64,000 nucleotides of DNA from Oceanobacillus piezotolerans (GCF_003665065.1 NZ_RCHR01000001.1:1-64000), one strand, 5' to 3'. Positions 9,591 to 18,012 are shown, counted from the first letter of the stretch. Notes: generated from the sequence alone by a model not told the origin. Translations and numbers: made by a program.

Positions 9591-10511
9591 ATGTACATAT
9601 TTATCATTAATCCTAAGGCAGGTAATGGTCGAGCGTCCCGCATTTTTTCGAGACTTAAGAAGTCCAAACTATATCAATCGTTGGATTGTATATACTATTA
9701 TACATCCTATCCCGGTCACGCATTAGAAATTGCTCGTCGATTTTCTATAGAGCCTAACGGGAAAAGTATTATTGTAATTGGTGGTGATGGGACTATTCAT
9801 GAAGTAGTGAATGGGTTAGGTTCCGTACAGATACCGGTAGGCTTTATTCCAGGAGGTTCTGGAAATGATTTTGCTAGAGGAATAGGTGCTTATGACCATC
9901 CGAAAACACTTTTTGAACGATTTTTACGAACAGAAGACAGAGAGTCTTTCTGGATTGGTGATTATCAATTAAATCATAATCAACCAAATAAATATGTAAA
10001 TTCGATTGGATTTGGCTTTGATGCACAAATCGTTCATAAAGCAAACCACTCCTTATATAAGAAAGCCCTCAATTCCATAAGATTAGGAAAGCTTACCTAT
10101 ATAGTTGCCCTAATACAAGTATTAATTGATTTCAAACCAATGGATATTGAGCTGGAAATTGACAGAGAAAAATATTCAATAAAGAAATGCTGGATGGTTA
10201 CAATAGCAAATCACCCATACTATGGAGGGGGAATGAAGATTATCCCCAAAGCTATCAACCAGCCTGAAAAGATACCTATTTTAATTATACATAATATATC
10301 AAAATGGAAAGTACTCGCACTATTTCTCACTGTTTTTAAAGGAACACACGTAAAATTTAAAGAAGTGGAAATACTAGAGGCAAGTCAGTTAACGATCGGT
10401 TCTCATTTGGATATGTATGTTCAAATTGATGGGGAAACGACGACATGCCGAACAGCAAAGATAAAGAAAAATAATATACCATTGTCGATAATTGGAACAA
10501 AATCAGAGTAA
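9591..10511 (+). CDS. ytlR: Diacylglycerol/sphingosine-type lipid kinase (YtlR)
   Basis: 306 residues with the DAGK catalytic signature: N-terminal FIINPKAGNGRA, the GGDGT loop at 64-68 (GGDGTIHEVVNGL), and PGGSGNDFARG. The C-terminal beta-rich domain typical of DgkB/YegS is present. The family phosphorylates diacylglycerol or related lipids with ATP; in Bacillus the main DgkB is a different gene, so the substrate here is open. It starts 8 nt after ytlQ (GGAGGAGTAAGAG), hence the same transcript. Confidence 0.87.
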   Translation: MYIFIINPKAGNGRASRIFSRLKKSKLYQSLDCIYYYTSYPGHALEIARRFSIEPNGKSIIVIGGDGTIHEVVNGLGSVQIPVGFIPGGSGNDFARGIGAYDHPKTLFERFLRTEDRESFWIGDYQLNHNQPNKYVNSIGFGFDAQIVHKANHSLYKKALNSIRLGKLTYIVALIQVLIDFKPMDIELEIDREKYSIKKCWMVTIANHPYYGGGMKIIPKAINQPEKIPILIIHNISKWKVLALFLTVFKGTHVKFKEVEILEASQLTIGSHLDMYVQIDGETTTCRTAKIKKNNIPLSIIGTKSE

Positions 10512-10594
10512 ATAGCAAACAATTAGTTGTAATTTAAACAGTATCCCTATAAAATATGTAGGTGGAATGCTATTTTTGAAAGATGTGAAAATAT

Positions 10595-11413
10595 ATGTTG
10601 GAATGGCTTGAACGTGCTTTAGGGGATGGCTGGAAGCTCACCCCAGCCGGCGGATTAACCGGAGAAGCATTTATAGCAGAAAAAGACAATAAAAAGCTAT
10701 TTCTAAAACGGAACTCTTCCCCGTTTTTAGCTGTACTTTCAGCCGAGGGAATTGTCCCGAAGTTAGTGTGGACAAAACGGATGGAAAATGGGGATGTCAT
10801 TACAGCTCAAGAATGGTTAGAGGGTAGAGATTTAAAGCCGAGTGATATGAAGAGCCAGAAAGTAGCAGATCTCCTTCATAAAATTCACCATTCTACTGAA
10901 TTATTGGACATGCTTATGCGTTTAGGAGTGACTCCTTTAACTTCAGATGCGATGTTTCATCTTATTAAACAAAGATTATATATAATGCAAGTGGTGGGTA
11001 AATACGAAGAAGTAGATAGATCGCTGCATTATTTAGATATATTATTGCCTAAGACAAGGAATAAAAAGTTAGTCGTTTGCCATAATGATTTAAATCATAA
11101 TAATTTAATCATGTCAAGAGACGGGAATTTATATCTAATTGATTGGGACAATGCGACAATAGCAGACCCTGCATCTGATTATGGTCTAATCTTAAAAGGT
11201 TATATATTTAGAGAACAGTGGAATGATTGGTTAAATAAATATGGAGTGGAGGAGGATGAAGATATACTAGAAAGAATGTATTGGTATTTGCTACATGATT
11301 CACTCCAATATTTATGTTTTCATCTTGATCGCAAAGAACCCATTAAAGCAATGGAAAGACTGAAAGAGCTACAGGATTTGAATGATCAGATTGCTTCTAC
11401 TATTTTAAATTAA
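10595..11413 (+). CDS. ytmP: YtmP-type phosphotransferase (APH/choline kinase fold)
   Basis: 272 residues of the aminoglycoside-phosphotransferase/protein-kinase-like fold. Catalytic loop VCHNDLNHNNLI (His163, Asp165) and metal-binding LIDWDNA (Asp183) are intact; an N-terminal glycine loop (TPAGGLTGEAF) and a lysine in LFLKRN fit ATP binding. The small-molecule or other acceptor is unknown. The order ytmP - ytzH (opposite strand) - trmB equals that in B. subtilis. It overlaps the 3' end of ytzH by 14 nt, tail to tail. Confidence 0.85.
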   Translation: MLEWLERALGDGWKLTPAGGLTGEAFIAEKDNKKLFLKRNSSPFLAVLSAEGIVPKLVWTKRMENGDVITAQEWLEGRDLKPSDMKSQKVADLLHKIHHSTELLDMLMRLGVTPLTSDAMFHLIKQRLYIMQVVGKYEEVDRSLHYLDILLPKTRNKKLVVCHNDLNHNNLIMSRDGNLYLIDWDNATIADPASDYGLILKGYIFREQWNDWLNKYGVEEDEDILERMYWYLLHDSLQYLCFHLDRKEPIKAMERLKELQDLNDQIASTILN

Positions 11414-11696
11414 CATTAATTGCATTCATCCAGCTTTCTATATTTGTTTGATTAGACGTAATATGTTCTTCAATATTCTGAGCACTCTCACCTTGTCTGC
11501 CATAATTATAAATTTCTGGAAGTAACTTGATGAGTTGTTCATCTGTAATGCTGTTGTTTACCATCATATTCTTTACTAGACGCTTAATTTGCTGATACTC
11601 AGAGACTTGGCCACAACAGCCTACAGATTGTTCATCTAGAATGTCATGTAGTAACGTTAATAAATTATTTGTGTTTAGTGTCATCTCAATTATCAC
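11400..11696 (-). CDS. ytzH: YtzH-like small protein
   Basis: 98 residues, soluble, mostly helical by composition (LNTNNLLTLLHDILDEQSVG). A Cys pair (CCGQ) lies near residue 28. Function unknown. Its place between ytmP and trmB, on the opposite strand, and its size match B. subtilis ytzH. The stop lies inside the 3' end of ytmP, so the two genes converge with an overlap. Confidence 0.75.
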   Translation of the reverse strand: MIIEMTLNTNNLLTLLHDILDEQSVGCCGQVSEYQQIKRLVKNMMVNNSITDEQLIKLLPEIYNYGRQGESAQNIEEHITSNQTNIESWMNAINVNLK

Positions 11697-11766
11697 CTCA
11701 TGACACTATTTTTCGTTATATTTCTTTTTCTATACTTTAATTTAACAACAAAGAGAGGTATCCTTC

Positions 11767-12402
11767 ATGCGTCAAAGAAACAAGCCATGGGCTGATGAAT
11801 TTATTCAGGAAAATGAACAGCTCATTATTCCGAATCCCAAAGAATTTAAAGGAAAATGGAAAGAATTATTCAATAATGAAAATCCTATTCATATTGAAGT
11901 TGGTACAGGAAAAGGCCAGTTTATTATTGGAATGGCCAAACAATATCCCGAGGTGAACTTCATTGGGATAGAGTTAGCCAAGAGTGTTATGGTTTCTGCT
12001 GCCCAAAAGGTAATTAAATCCGAGCAATCCAACATCCTGCTTTTAAATGTAAACGCAGAAGACTTAAGAGAAATGTTTGCTCCTGATGAAGTAGAGGGTA
12101 TCTACTTAAACTTTTCTGACCCATGGCCAAAAAATCGTCATGAAAAGCGAAGATTAACGTACCGATCATTTCTTGAACAATATAAAGAGATTCTTGTTCC
12201 ATCGGGAATCCTCCAGTTTAAAACCGACAATAGAGGATTATTTGAGTATTCTTTAGTCAGTTTCTCTAACTTTGATATGAAGTTACAGGAAGTGAATTTA
12301 GATTTACATGCCATTGATGATCCGGAGAATGTCATGACGGAATATGAAGAGAAATTTTCTTCAAAGGGACAAGTAATTTACCGCTGTAGAGCAATATTCT
12401 AA
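11767..12402 (+). CDS. trmB: tRNA (guanine-N7-)-methyltransferase TrmB
   Basis: 211 residues, the usual length for bacterial TrmB. SAM-binding motif HIEVGTGKGQFIIGMA, then FIGIELAKSVM, and the TrmB-specific NFSDPWPKNRHEKRRLT loop. It makes m7G46 in the tRNA variable loop. AGAGAGG precedes the ATG. An 18-bp terminator follows directly. Confidence 0.96.
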   Translation: MRQRNKPWADEFIQENEQLIIPNPKEFKGKWKELFNNENPIHIEVGTGKGQFIIGMAKQYPEVNFIGIELAKSVMVSAAQKVIKSEQSNILLLNVNAEDLREMFAPDEVEGIYLNFSDPWPKNRHEKRRLTYRSFLEQYKEILVPSGILQFKTDNRGLFEYSLVSFSNFDMKLQEVNLDLHAIDDPENVMTEYEEKFSSKGQVIYRCRAIF

Positions 12403-12408
12403 TTATAG

Positions 12409-12454
12409 AAAAACCTGAGTTCAAAGGAATTATCCTTTGAATTCAGGTTTTTTA
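12409..12454 (+). terminator. Terminator after trmB
   Basis: Near-perfect 18-bp stem (12411-12428 paired with 12433-12450) with a 4-nt loop and a T run. One of the strongest hairpins in the window. Confidence 0.93.
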
Positions 12455-12515
12455 ACTGGTTAGACATTCTCCTAAAATGTAAAAGAATGCCAAGTTTACT
12501 AAGGGTCTAGATTAA

Positions 12516-12692
12516 CTAGTTGTTGTTACGATTACGGTTGTTACGATTACGATTGTTGTTATCGTTATTATTGTTGTTGTTATCGAAATCGTTGAACTCA
12601 TTTTCGTTCGCAAACTCAACATTGTTTACTTCGTTGTTGTTGTTATTGTTGTTGTTGTTATTATTGCGGTTACGATTATTGTTCTTCGCCAT
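12516..12692 (-). CDS. Asn-rich small protein, candidate gamma-type acid-soluble spore protein
   Basis: 58 residues beginning MAKNNNRNR and built mainly of Asn/Arg runs (N11 and N6 stretches), with one non-repetitive centre: EVNNVEFANENEFNDFD. The VEFANENEF element resembles the site where the germination protease GPR cuts SASPs (EFASE-type in gamma SASPs). SspE-type proteins serve as an amino-acid store in spores. The assignment rests on this motif and on low complexity, so it is tentative. GGAGGG lies 8 nt before the ATG. An antisense plus-strand frame (Leu/Arg-rich) over the same bases is a shadow. Confidence 0.62.
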   Translation of the reverse strand: MAKNNNRNRNNNNNNNNNNNEVNNVEFANENEFNDFDNNNNNNDNNNRNRNNRNRNNN

Positions 12693-12889
12693 TAATCGAC
12701 CCTCCTATACAATGTATATTAGTAAAATTCAACTACATAAGCAGTTAAATATCACCACAAACATATTGTAACCACTTATCCAAAATTAAACCGTAAAGAT
12801 TATTGTATTATTATTTAAAAAGATAACAAGATTCATTTATTTTAAGGTGATATTTTGAGCTATCGAACTTTTTCTTCATCAAATAAAAA

Positions 12890-12927
12890 GAAAACAAGCC
12901 TTCCAAAGGAAAGGCTTGCTTCTGTTT
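12890..12927 (-). terminator. Terminator of the YjcZ-type gene
   Basis: Stem CAAGCCTTCC paired with GGAAAGGCTTG (12895-12918), followed on the minus strand by TTTTCTTTTTATTT. Confidence 0.8.
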
Positions 12928-12928
12928 A

Positions 12929-13021
12929 TTAATAAAAGGAAGCGCCAACGATTATTAACAGAATAAATAGAACGACAATTAACGCAAAGCTGTTGCCTTA
13001 TCCGCCACTGCAGTATCCCAT
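12929..13021 (-). pseudogene. YjcZ-family small sporulation peptide, interrupted by an in-frame TAA
   Basis: From ATG 13021 the frame reads MGYCSGG, then TAA (12998-13000), then GNSFALIVVLFILLI and IVGASFY, then TAA. YjcZ-type spore peptides have exactly this plan: a short MGY/Gly-rich start, a Tyr-Gly junction, then a conserved FALIVVLFILLIIVG membrane helix. The stop sits where Tyr (TAT/TAC) is normal, so one base change separates it from an intact gene. GGGAGGGG lies upstream and a terminator downstream. Either a recent nonsense mutation, a sequencing error, or translation from elsewhere; the intact helix favours one of the first two. Confidence 0.75.
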
Positions 13022-13125
13022 TTATACCCCTCCCTTCTACCTTACGTAATAGCATATGGAAAGCAGAAAGAGAGTTAGTACAAGTATGGAGATAGAAGTA
13101 AAATGTGTGAATATACGCGTTATAG

Positions 13126-13554
13126 TTATCCTTTATGTTTAGGATCTATTTCATCACTTGATTCCATTCGTAAGTTGTTTTGTTGGTAAGAAGGCATCCG
13201 GCTTATATTATCCTTCAATACCTGCCTTTCCATCATTCTGTGTAAGAACATTTCTCCTATGGTTAGAATGGTTGCACTAATAAGTGCTGCAGCTTCAGCC
13301 TCTTGTCCACTATTAAATAGAACTCTGCCTGGTAACCAAAGTACAACAAATATCAATATAAAGTCCAGAATGGATGTCAGTACATTGCCAATCCTAGGAA
13401 AGATAAAGACGTCCCCAATAAATCCTACTATCGTAAGAATAATACTGGTAAGGATAATGCTTCCTAAAGAAACTTCCGATATCAAAGTAAGGACAAGCCA
13501 TAGTACTATAGTTGTCATTACTAGTTTTATGATGAAAGCAGTAATGTATTTCAA
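13126..13554 (-). CDS. DUF2512 (YndM-like) membrane protein
   Basis: 142 residues with four hydrophobic helices in the first 105 residues (FIIKLVMTTIVLWLVLTLI, ILTSIILTIVGFIGDVFIF, ILDFILIFVVLWL, ALISATILTIGEMF), and a polar C-tail. The GDVFIFPRIGN loop is typical of DUF2512/YndM. Function unknown. No close operon partner. Confidence 0.75.
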   Translation of the reverse strand: MKYITAFIIKLVMTTIVLWLVLTLISEVSLGSIILTSIILTIVGFIGDVFIFPRIGNVLTSILDFILIFVVLWLPGRVLFNSGQEAEAAALISATILTIGEMFLHRMMERQVLKDNISRMPSYQQNNLRMESSDEIDPKHKG

Positions 13555-13706
13555 TTCAATTACTCCCTCTAACTATATATAGATTCTCTTCAAATAGCTT
13601 TTCCCTACCTATTTCATTCATACATAGAAAAGAATTACTCATCTAACTCAGAAAAATATTGATTTTTTTATCTGGTTACATCCATACTATTTTTGAGGTG
13701 AAAAAT

Positions 13707-14891
13707 ATGTTTAAGTTATTGTCACATAATGATTTAGACGGAGTAGGTTGTGGAATCTTAGCTAAGCTAGCTTTTGGCAATGATGTAAAGGTTCGGTACA
13801 ATTCTATAGGAAGTTTGAATCGTGAGGTAGAATTTTTCTTAGATAATGAAGGTAGGGATACTTTTTTAATTATTACAGATTTATCTGTCAATGAAGAGAA
13901 TGAGAAGCGTTTAGAAGATTACTATCAAGCAGGCGGAAAAGTACAACTAATAGATCACCATCAAACAGCACTAAGGTATAACGAGTATGAATGGGGACAT
14001 GTTGTTGTAGAAGATAAAGAGGGCAATTTAACTTCGGCTACTTCCTTACTATATCAATACCTAACTGAGAAAGATTGGTTGAAACCGTCTACTGCATTAG
14101 AAGAATTTGTAGAGCTTATAAGACAATATGATACATGGGAATGGGAGAAGAATGAGAATGAAAAGGCACAGCATTTAAATACATTGTTTTATTTAATTTC
14201 GATAGACGAATTTGAAGAAAAAATGATAGAGCGTTTAAAGCATGATGAGCATTTCACCTTTGATTCTTTTGAGGAAAAAATTCTTGTTATGGAAGATGAC
14301 AAAATAGAGCGCTACATTCGCAGAAAGCGAAGAGAATTGGTACAAAAAAAGGTTGGCAATTATTATGCAGGTGTTGTTTTTGCAGAATCTTATCATTCCG
14401 AACTGGGAAACCAGTTAGGTAAGGAGTACCCTCATTTAGATTATATTGCTATCTTAAATATGGGTGGGAGAAGAATGGGGTTTCGAACCATTCATGACGA
14501 GGTGGATGTATCTGAGGTTGCTTCACATTTTGGTGGAGGGGGACATAAAAAGGCCTCGGGTTGCACGATGAATGATGAGGCATATCAATTGTTTGTAGCA
14601 GAGACGTTCCATTTGGATCCAATACGAGAAGATGCTAAGCGGAATCGCTATAATCTAAAAGCTTCTTCCTTTGGTACACTTTACCAGAATCGTTTAGATC
14701 AGTTTTTCTTATTATATACTGAAAATGAAATGGATTGGTTTATTGAAAAAGAAAATCAACTGTTAGTGGAGAAATTCCCCAGCTTTGAAGAAGCAGAAAG
14801 ATTTCTAAAGCGACATTATGAAGCATGGCTTACTCGCGATGAACAGTTTGTCTCTTTCTTAATGGAAAGAGCAAGAAATAGAAACGTGTAG
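13707..14891 (+). CDS. nrnB: DHH-family oligoribonuclease NrnB (YngD-like)
   Basis: 394 residues. DHH phosphoesterase motifs in order: HNDLDGVG (Asp9, Asp11), ITDLS, DHH at 83-85, and a C-terminal DHHA1 glycine motif FGGGGHKKASG. B. subtilis NrnB (YngD) degrades short RNA oligonucleotides from the 3' end and is close to this length. A reading from 13659 adds 16 residues without a ribosome binding site; GAGGTG at 13695-13700 fits ATG 13707. Single gene with its own terminator. Confidence 0.85.
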   Translation: MFKLLSHNDLDGVGCGILAKLAFGNDVKVRYNSIGSLNREVEFFLDNEGRDTFLIITDLSVNEENEKRLEDYYQAGGKVQLIDHHQTALRYNEYEWGHVVVEDKEGNLTSATSLLYQYLTEKDWLKPSTALEEFVELIRQYDTWEWEKNENEKAQHLNTLFYLISIDEFEEKMIERLKHDEHFTFDSFEEKILVMEDDKIERYIRRKRRELVQKKVGNYYAGVVFAESYHSELGNQLGKEYPHLDYIAILNMGGRRMGFRTIHDEVDVSEVASHFGGGGHKKASGCTMNDEAYQLFVAETFHLDPIREDAKRNRYNLKASSFGTLYQNRLDQFFLLYTENEMDWFIEKENQLLVEKFPSFEEAERFLKRHYEAWLTRDEQFVSFLMERARNRNV

Positions 14892-14895
14892 AAAA

Positions 14896-14946
14896 GAAAA
14901 GCTAAAACATTTGCTAAAGGAAGCAAATGTTTTAGCTTTTCTTATT
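14896..14946. terminator. Bidirectional terminator
   Basis: A perfect 19-bp stem (14897-14915 paired with 14922-14940) with a 6-nt loop and T-rich flanks on both strands. Lies between convergent nrnB and the zinc-ribbon gene. Confidence 0.92.
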
Positions 14947-14955
14947 ACATGGTAA

Positions 14956-15144
14956 TTAGACCAATTTTTGTCCGCAATTTGGGCAAAAGTTAGCCCCTGT
15001 CGCTTTTTGGCCACAGTTTGGACAGAAATTGAATGTGCCTTTTTTATTGTTTGTTGATTGATTCACTTGATCAGATGAAATAGTCGGTTCATTCGGCTGT
15101 TGCTTTTGTGTTTTATTCATGCTCTTTATCATTTCATTTCCCAT
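14956..15144 (-). CDS. Small zinc-ribbon protein
   Basis: 62 residues; the last 25 hold a double CxxC zinc ribbon (FCPNCGQKATGANFCPNCGQ), preceded by a Lys/Gln/Ser/Thr-rich linker. Such free zinc ribbons are common and mostly uncharacterised. No strong Shine-Dalgarno is visible for the first ATG; a start at an internal Met (residue 5 or 9) is possible. Confidence 0.68.
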   Translation of the reverse strand: MGNEMIKSMNKTQKQQPNEPTISSDQVNQSTNNKKGTFNFCPNCGQKATGANFCPNCGQKLV

Positions 15145-15459
15145 ATTCTTTGAATTTTAATAATATTCCTATGCTTTGCCCCCTAGGCGGATATGTATAT
15201 TATATATACGAATTGCTGCATCAAAAGATTCAATTAATTGAATAACGGTCAATTGGTTCTGATAAAATATTTAAGCATTTAGAATGCCGTAAAAAATACA
15301 ATCTTTAACGTACATTGGAGTAAGTTAAATAATTCCATATTAATTATACTCCTTTTCTTACAGTTATTTTCTATAACTAATTTCATTCGAAACTAGTTAT
15401 AGTTACAGAAAAATGAACCAAAATATAAAGGGTATTTGAAAAGTAAGGGAGTTAGAATA
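15145..15459. other. Intergenic region with one inverted repeat
   Basis: About 315 bases between two divergent small genes. The only structure I see is a perfect inverted repeat, CTATAACTA (15371-15379) and TAGTTATAG (15394-15402), about 60 nt upstream of the next start codon. It could be an operator. No RNA gene or convincing ORF seen. Confidence 0.5.
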
Positions 15460-16011
15460 ATGCTATCTAAGATAAAGAAACATTTAATCACAATATGGAA
15501 CTATTTAGATCCACTATATTTTTCAATCACTCATTTAGATTACGTTCTGGATCATAGAGGACAGCAAACTATTTTACGTGTTCGTTTAACAAAATATCAA
15601 GGAAGGAAAGTTATATTAGAGGATGGTACCATCATTCAAAGGAATGATTTAATGATAAAAATACATTTGCATAATGTGAAGCTTCTGAAGAAAATCGAGA
15701 ATTATGATAATGAGGTTAGAAGAGCTTTATTTACGTACAAGAGTGTGAAGGACTCTTTACCATATCTGGTCGATTATATACAAGGAAGTGGATATTCAGA
15801 TCAAATTAAAGGCCTCATTGGCATAACCTCGTTACATAAAGGATGCAGGAGGCTTGGCTTTGAAATGTATCCCCTAGAAAATCTATGCTATAAAGCATTT
15901 AAGCGAATTGCATTTTATCCAATTCATTTACTATCCAACAACAAGGTTATGTCACCTCCAATGTATTTAATGATGTCCAAAAAAGTGTTATTAAATAAAT
16001 ATAAATCTTAA
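15460..16011 (+). CDS. Conserved hypothetical protein, possibly YkoP-like
   Basis: 183 residues from ATG 15460, which has AAGTAAGGGAG upstream (a TTG at 15436 gives 191). Basic, soluble apart from a possible amphipathic N-terminus (IKKHLITIWNYLDPLYF). The central block GTIIQRNDLMIKIHLHNVKLLKKI and ITSLHKGCRRLGFEMYPL look conserved. From memory it resembles Bacillus YkoP; I cannot verify this. Function unknown. Confidence 0.6.
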   Translation: MLSKIKKHLITIWNYLDPLYFSITHLDYVLDHRGQQTILRVRLTKYQGRKVILEDGTIIQRNDLMIKIHLHNVKLLKKIENYDNEVRRALFTYKSVKDSLPYLVDYIQGSGYSDQIKGLIGITSLHKGCRRLGFEMYPLENLCYKAFKRIAFYPIHLLSNNKVMSPPMYLMMSKKVLLNKYKS

Positions 16012-16048
16012 AAAAGCAGACCAATTCATTCAGAATGGCCTGCTTTTT
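16011..16048. terminator. Bidirectional terminator
   Basis: Stem AAAAAGCAG...CTGCTTTTT with an inner CCA/TGG extension, between two convergent genes. Confidence 0.85.
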
Positions 16049-16052
16049 ATGA

Positions 16053-16226
16053 TTAGTCTAATTTTGTCCAAACACGGTTTTGATTGTAAGTTCTAGGAAA
16101 CTTCTCTCCAGCTTTCAGTTTCACTTGGCGCGGGTCATTGACACTGCTTCCAGTTTCCCCAATCTCAATATAAACTCCATTATTCGGGGCTTTCTGACCA
16201 GCGCGGAATTGTGACTGTTCTCCCAT
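16053..16226 (-). CDS. YjzC family small protein
   Basis: 57 residues. The sequence reads MGEQSQFRAGQKAPNNGVYI, then a GETGSSVNDPRQVKL block, then Lys/Asn-rich to NRVWTKLD. The 'FRxGQKAPNNGVYxExGETGS' pattern is the hallmark of Bacillus YjzC. Function unknown; the family is found in spore formers. GGAGGG lies 7 nt before the ATG. Confidence 0.85.
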   Translation of the reverse strand: MGEQSQFRAGQKAPNNGVYIEIGETGSSVNDPRQVKLKAGEKFPRTYNQNRVWTKLD

Positions 16227-16403
16227 CTGGATCCCTCCTTTTATTGCTTTTGCCAGATCTCTAATTCATTTAGGAATACGATGTCCCAGCCTCCTTTATT
16301 TTGCCATGCTTAGCTGAGAACCATTCGTAGATGTGATATCCATAAATTACAACTAAATAATTTACATATTTGCCTTTATAATGGAGTAGAGGAGGGGAAT
16401 TGA

Positions 16404-17249
16404 ATGTTAACTGTTATTATATTAATTTTTGTTTCGTTTTTAAGCTATCATCTTTATAAAGGATACCGGAATACAAAAAAATTAATTATCAATGAAATTA
16501 CTGTCCATGAACAAAATGCCTCAATTAAGCCTCCATTACGAGTTTTACAAATATCTGACATGCATATTGAAAATATATCGATTACACCAGAAAGACTATA
16601 TGAGCAATTGAAAAAAGAGCAAATTGATCTTATTGCTTTAACAGGAGATTTTTTAGATAGAAAACGAAGTATACCAAAACTAGTTCCTTATTTAGAGGTG
16701 TTTCAAAAACTAAATCCTGCTTATGGTTCTTATGCTGTCTTTGGCAATCATGATTATGTTTTACGACAAAAGAACTTTGATAAGTTAAATACTTTATTAA
16801 TGGATTATGGCATTCAAACCATGAGAAATGAAAATAAGAAAATAAAGGTAAATGACCAAATCATTAATATTATAGGAATTGATGATTTTGGTACGGAGCA
16901 TAGTGATATTAAGAATGCTTATAGGGGTGTAGCAGAAGGCTATCAATTGGTTCTAACACATGACCCGAATATTGTTCTTGCTATGGAAGAATGCGACTAT
17001 GACTATCTATTGTCTGGTCATTTTCATGGTGGACAAATTCATTGGCCAAAACCTTACCATTTAGTCAAAATGGGGAAACTAGCAAGAATGAATATCATAA
17101 AGGGTGTTCAATCATATAAAGGGAAGTCTTTTTATATTAGTGAGGGAATTGGACAGACTGGGATAAATATTAGAATTGGCAGTTTTCCAGAGATCACCAT
17201 ACACGAGATCCATCCACAAACCATCACTAAATCAGAAATAGCCGGATAA
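16404..17249 (+). CDS. Membrane-anchored metallophosphoesterase (YkuE/YaeI-like)
   Basis: 281 residues. An N-terminal hydrophobic anchor (VIILIFVSFLSYHLY) then a calcineurin-like core with the five metal motifs: QISDMHIE, LTGDFLD, FGNHDY, LTHDPN and SGHFHGGQIHWP. Relatives of this type act at the membrane on phospholipid or UDP-lipid substrates; substrate here unknown. GGAGGGG precedes ATG. A terminator overlaps the stop codon. Confidence 0.88.
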   Translation: MLTVIILIFVSFLSYHLYKGYRNTKKLIINEITVHEQNASIKPPLRVLQISDMHIENISITPERLYEQLKKEQIDLIALTGDFLDRKRSIPKLVPYLEVFQKLNPAYGSYAVFGNHDYVLRQKNFDKLNTLLMDYGIQTMRNENKKIKVNDQIINIIGIDDFGTEHSDIKNAYRGVAEGYQLVLTHDPNIVLAMEECDYDYLLSGHFHGGQIHWPKPYHLVKMGKLARMNIIKGVQSYKGKSFYISEGIGQTGINIRIGSFPEITIHEIHPQTITKSEIAG

Positions 17250-17270
17250 TTTATCCGGCTATTTCTTTAA
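17236..17270 (+). terminator. Terminator overlapping the 3' end of the metallophosphoesterase gene
   Basis: A perfect 13-bp stem (AAATAGCCGGATA paired with TATCCGGCTATTT) with a short loop; the stop codon lies inside the structure. Confidence 0.85.
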
Positions 17271-17281
17271 GATGATTAAAT

Positions 17282-17569
17282 TTAGCTTTGGCCACTGCTT
17301 CCAACGTGCTGTTGCAACTGATAAGTTGTTGGTGCATCTTGATTTTGATTAGTATTAGATTGCCCGCTGTTTTGCATATTCATCACGTTTTGTAGTGGTT
17401 GCGCTATTTGTTGAACGGTTTGATTGTTCATCGCATTTTGGACTACATTGGATACTTGTTGTGGTAACTTTTGAAATGTCCCATTCTGAACACCCTTCGT
17501 AATACCATAAATCGCTGCTCCTGCTGCACCAATGGTAAGCAGTGAAGTCATCATTCCACGGTTATCCAT
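17282..17569 (-). CDS. Small Gln/Asn-rich protein with hydrophobic N-terminus
   Basis: 95 residues: a Gly/Ala hydrophobic segment (MMTSLLTIGAAGAAIYGITKG) and a long Q/N-rich tail with amphipathic heptad-like runs (FQKLPQQVSNVVQNAMNN). Similar in plan to the gene at 3921-4085. AAAGGATG precedes the ATG. Function unknown; possibly a spore or envelope protein. Confidence 0.65.
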   Translation of the reverse strand: MDNRGMMTSLLTIGAAGAAIYGITKGVQNGTFQKLPQQVSNVVQNAMNNQTVQQIAQPLQNVMNMQNSGQSNTNQNQDAPTTYQLQQHVGSSGQS

Positions 17570-17670
17570 CTAATCATCCTTTGCTAATTATTAATGGCTC
17601 CTAAACAAGAAGCATTTTTTAGTGTTGATTAATAACGAATAGATATACTCGGGTATATCTTCCAATGCAA

Positions 17671-17877
17671 TTAATGGATGAAATAATTTTCTTCCATTAA
17701 TGCAGTTGCTATTTGTTCTGGAGTAATCTTACTATCATCAAATTGTATTTTTATCTCCCCGTCATCAGTGTCAATTAATATACGCTCCATCCCATCATAC
17801 TGAGAGAGTAATTCTTCTATCTGCCCAATAAACGGCTCCGAAGTGGCTTCTTTTACAAAGAATGTCGTTTGTGCCAA
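17671..17877 (-). CDS. Small HMA-like (ferredoxin-fold) protein without metal-binding Cys
   Basis: 68 residues whose order of strands and helices (TTFFVKEA - helix - MERILIDTDDGEIKIQFDD - helix - NYFIH) fits the beta-alpha-beta-beta-alpha-beta fold of heavy-metal-associated domains. The CxxC that binds copper in CopZ is absent: there are no Cys at all. TTG start with AAGGAG at good distance. Function unknown. Confidence 0.65.
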   Translation of the reverse strand: MAQTTFFVKEATSEPFIGQIEELLSQYDGMERILIDTDDGEIKIQFDDSKITPEQIATALMEENYFIH

Positions 17878-18012
17878 TTCATCTTCTCCTTTTTGTTCAT
17901 TGTTCCATCTTAGTATTTCTTAAATATAATAAGTTAATAATAGTGGTTGAAAAATATTTTTAATTTGATAAAATGGGAACAAATGTTCTTGTTGAATGGA
18001 GTGTGAGTTGGC

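Noticed and set aside
12520..12771. Leu/Arg-rich plus-strand frame of 83 codons
   Set aside because: Antisense shadow of the Asn-rich gene; long Leu runs come from the complement of AAC/AAT codons. No ribosome binding site.
12840..12929. 25-codon plus-strand frame after AAGGTGATAT
   Set aside because: Overlaps the terminator hairpin of the YjcZ-type gene; judged fortuitous.
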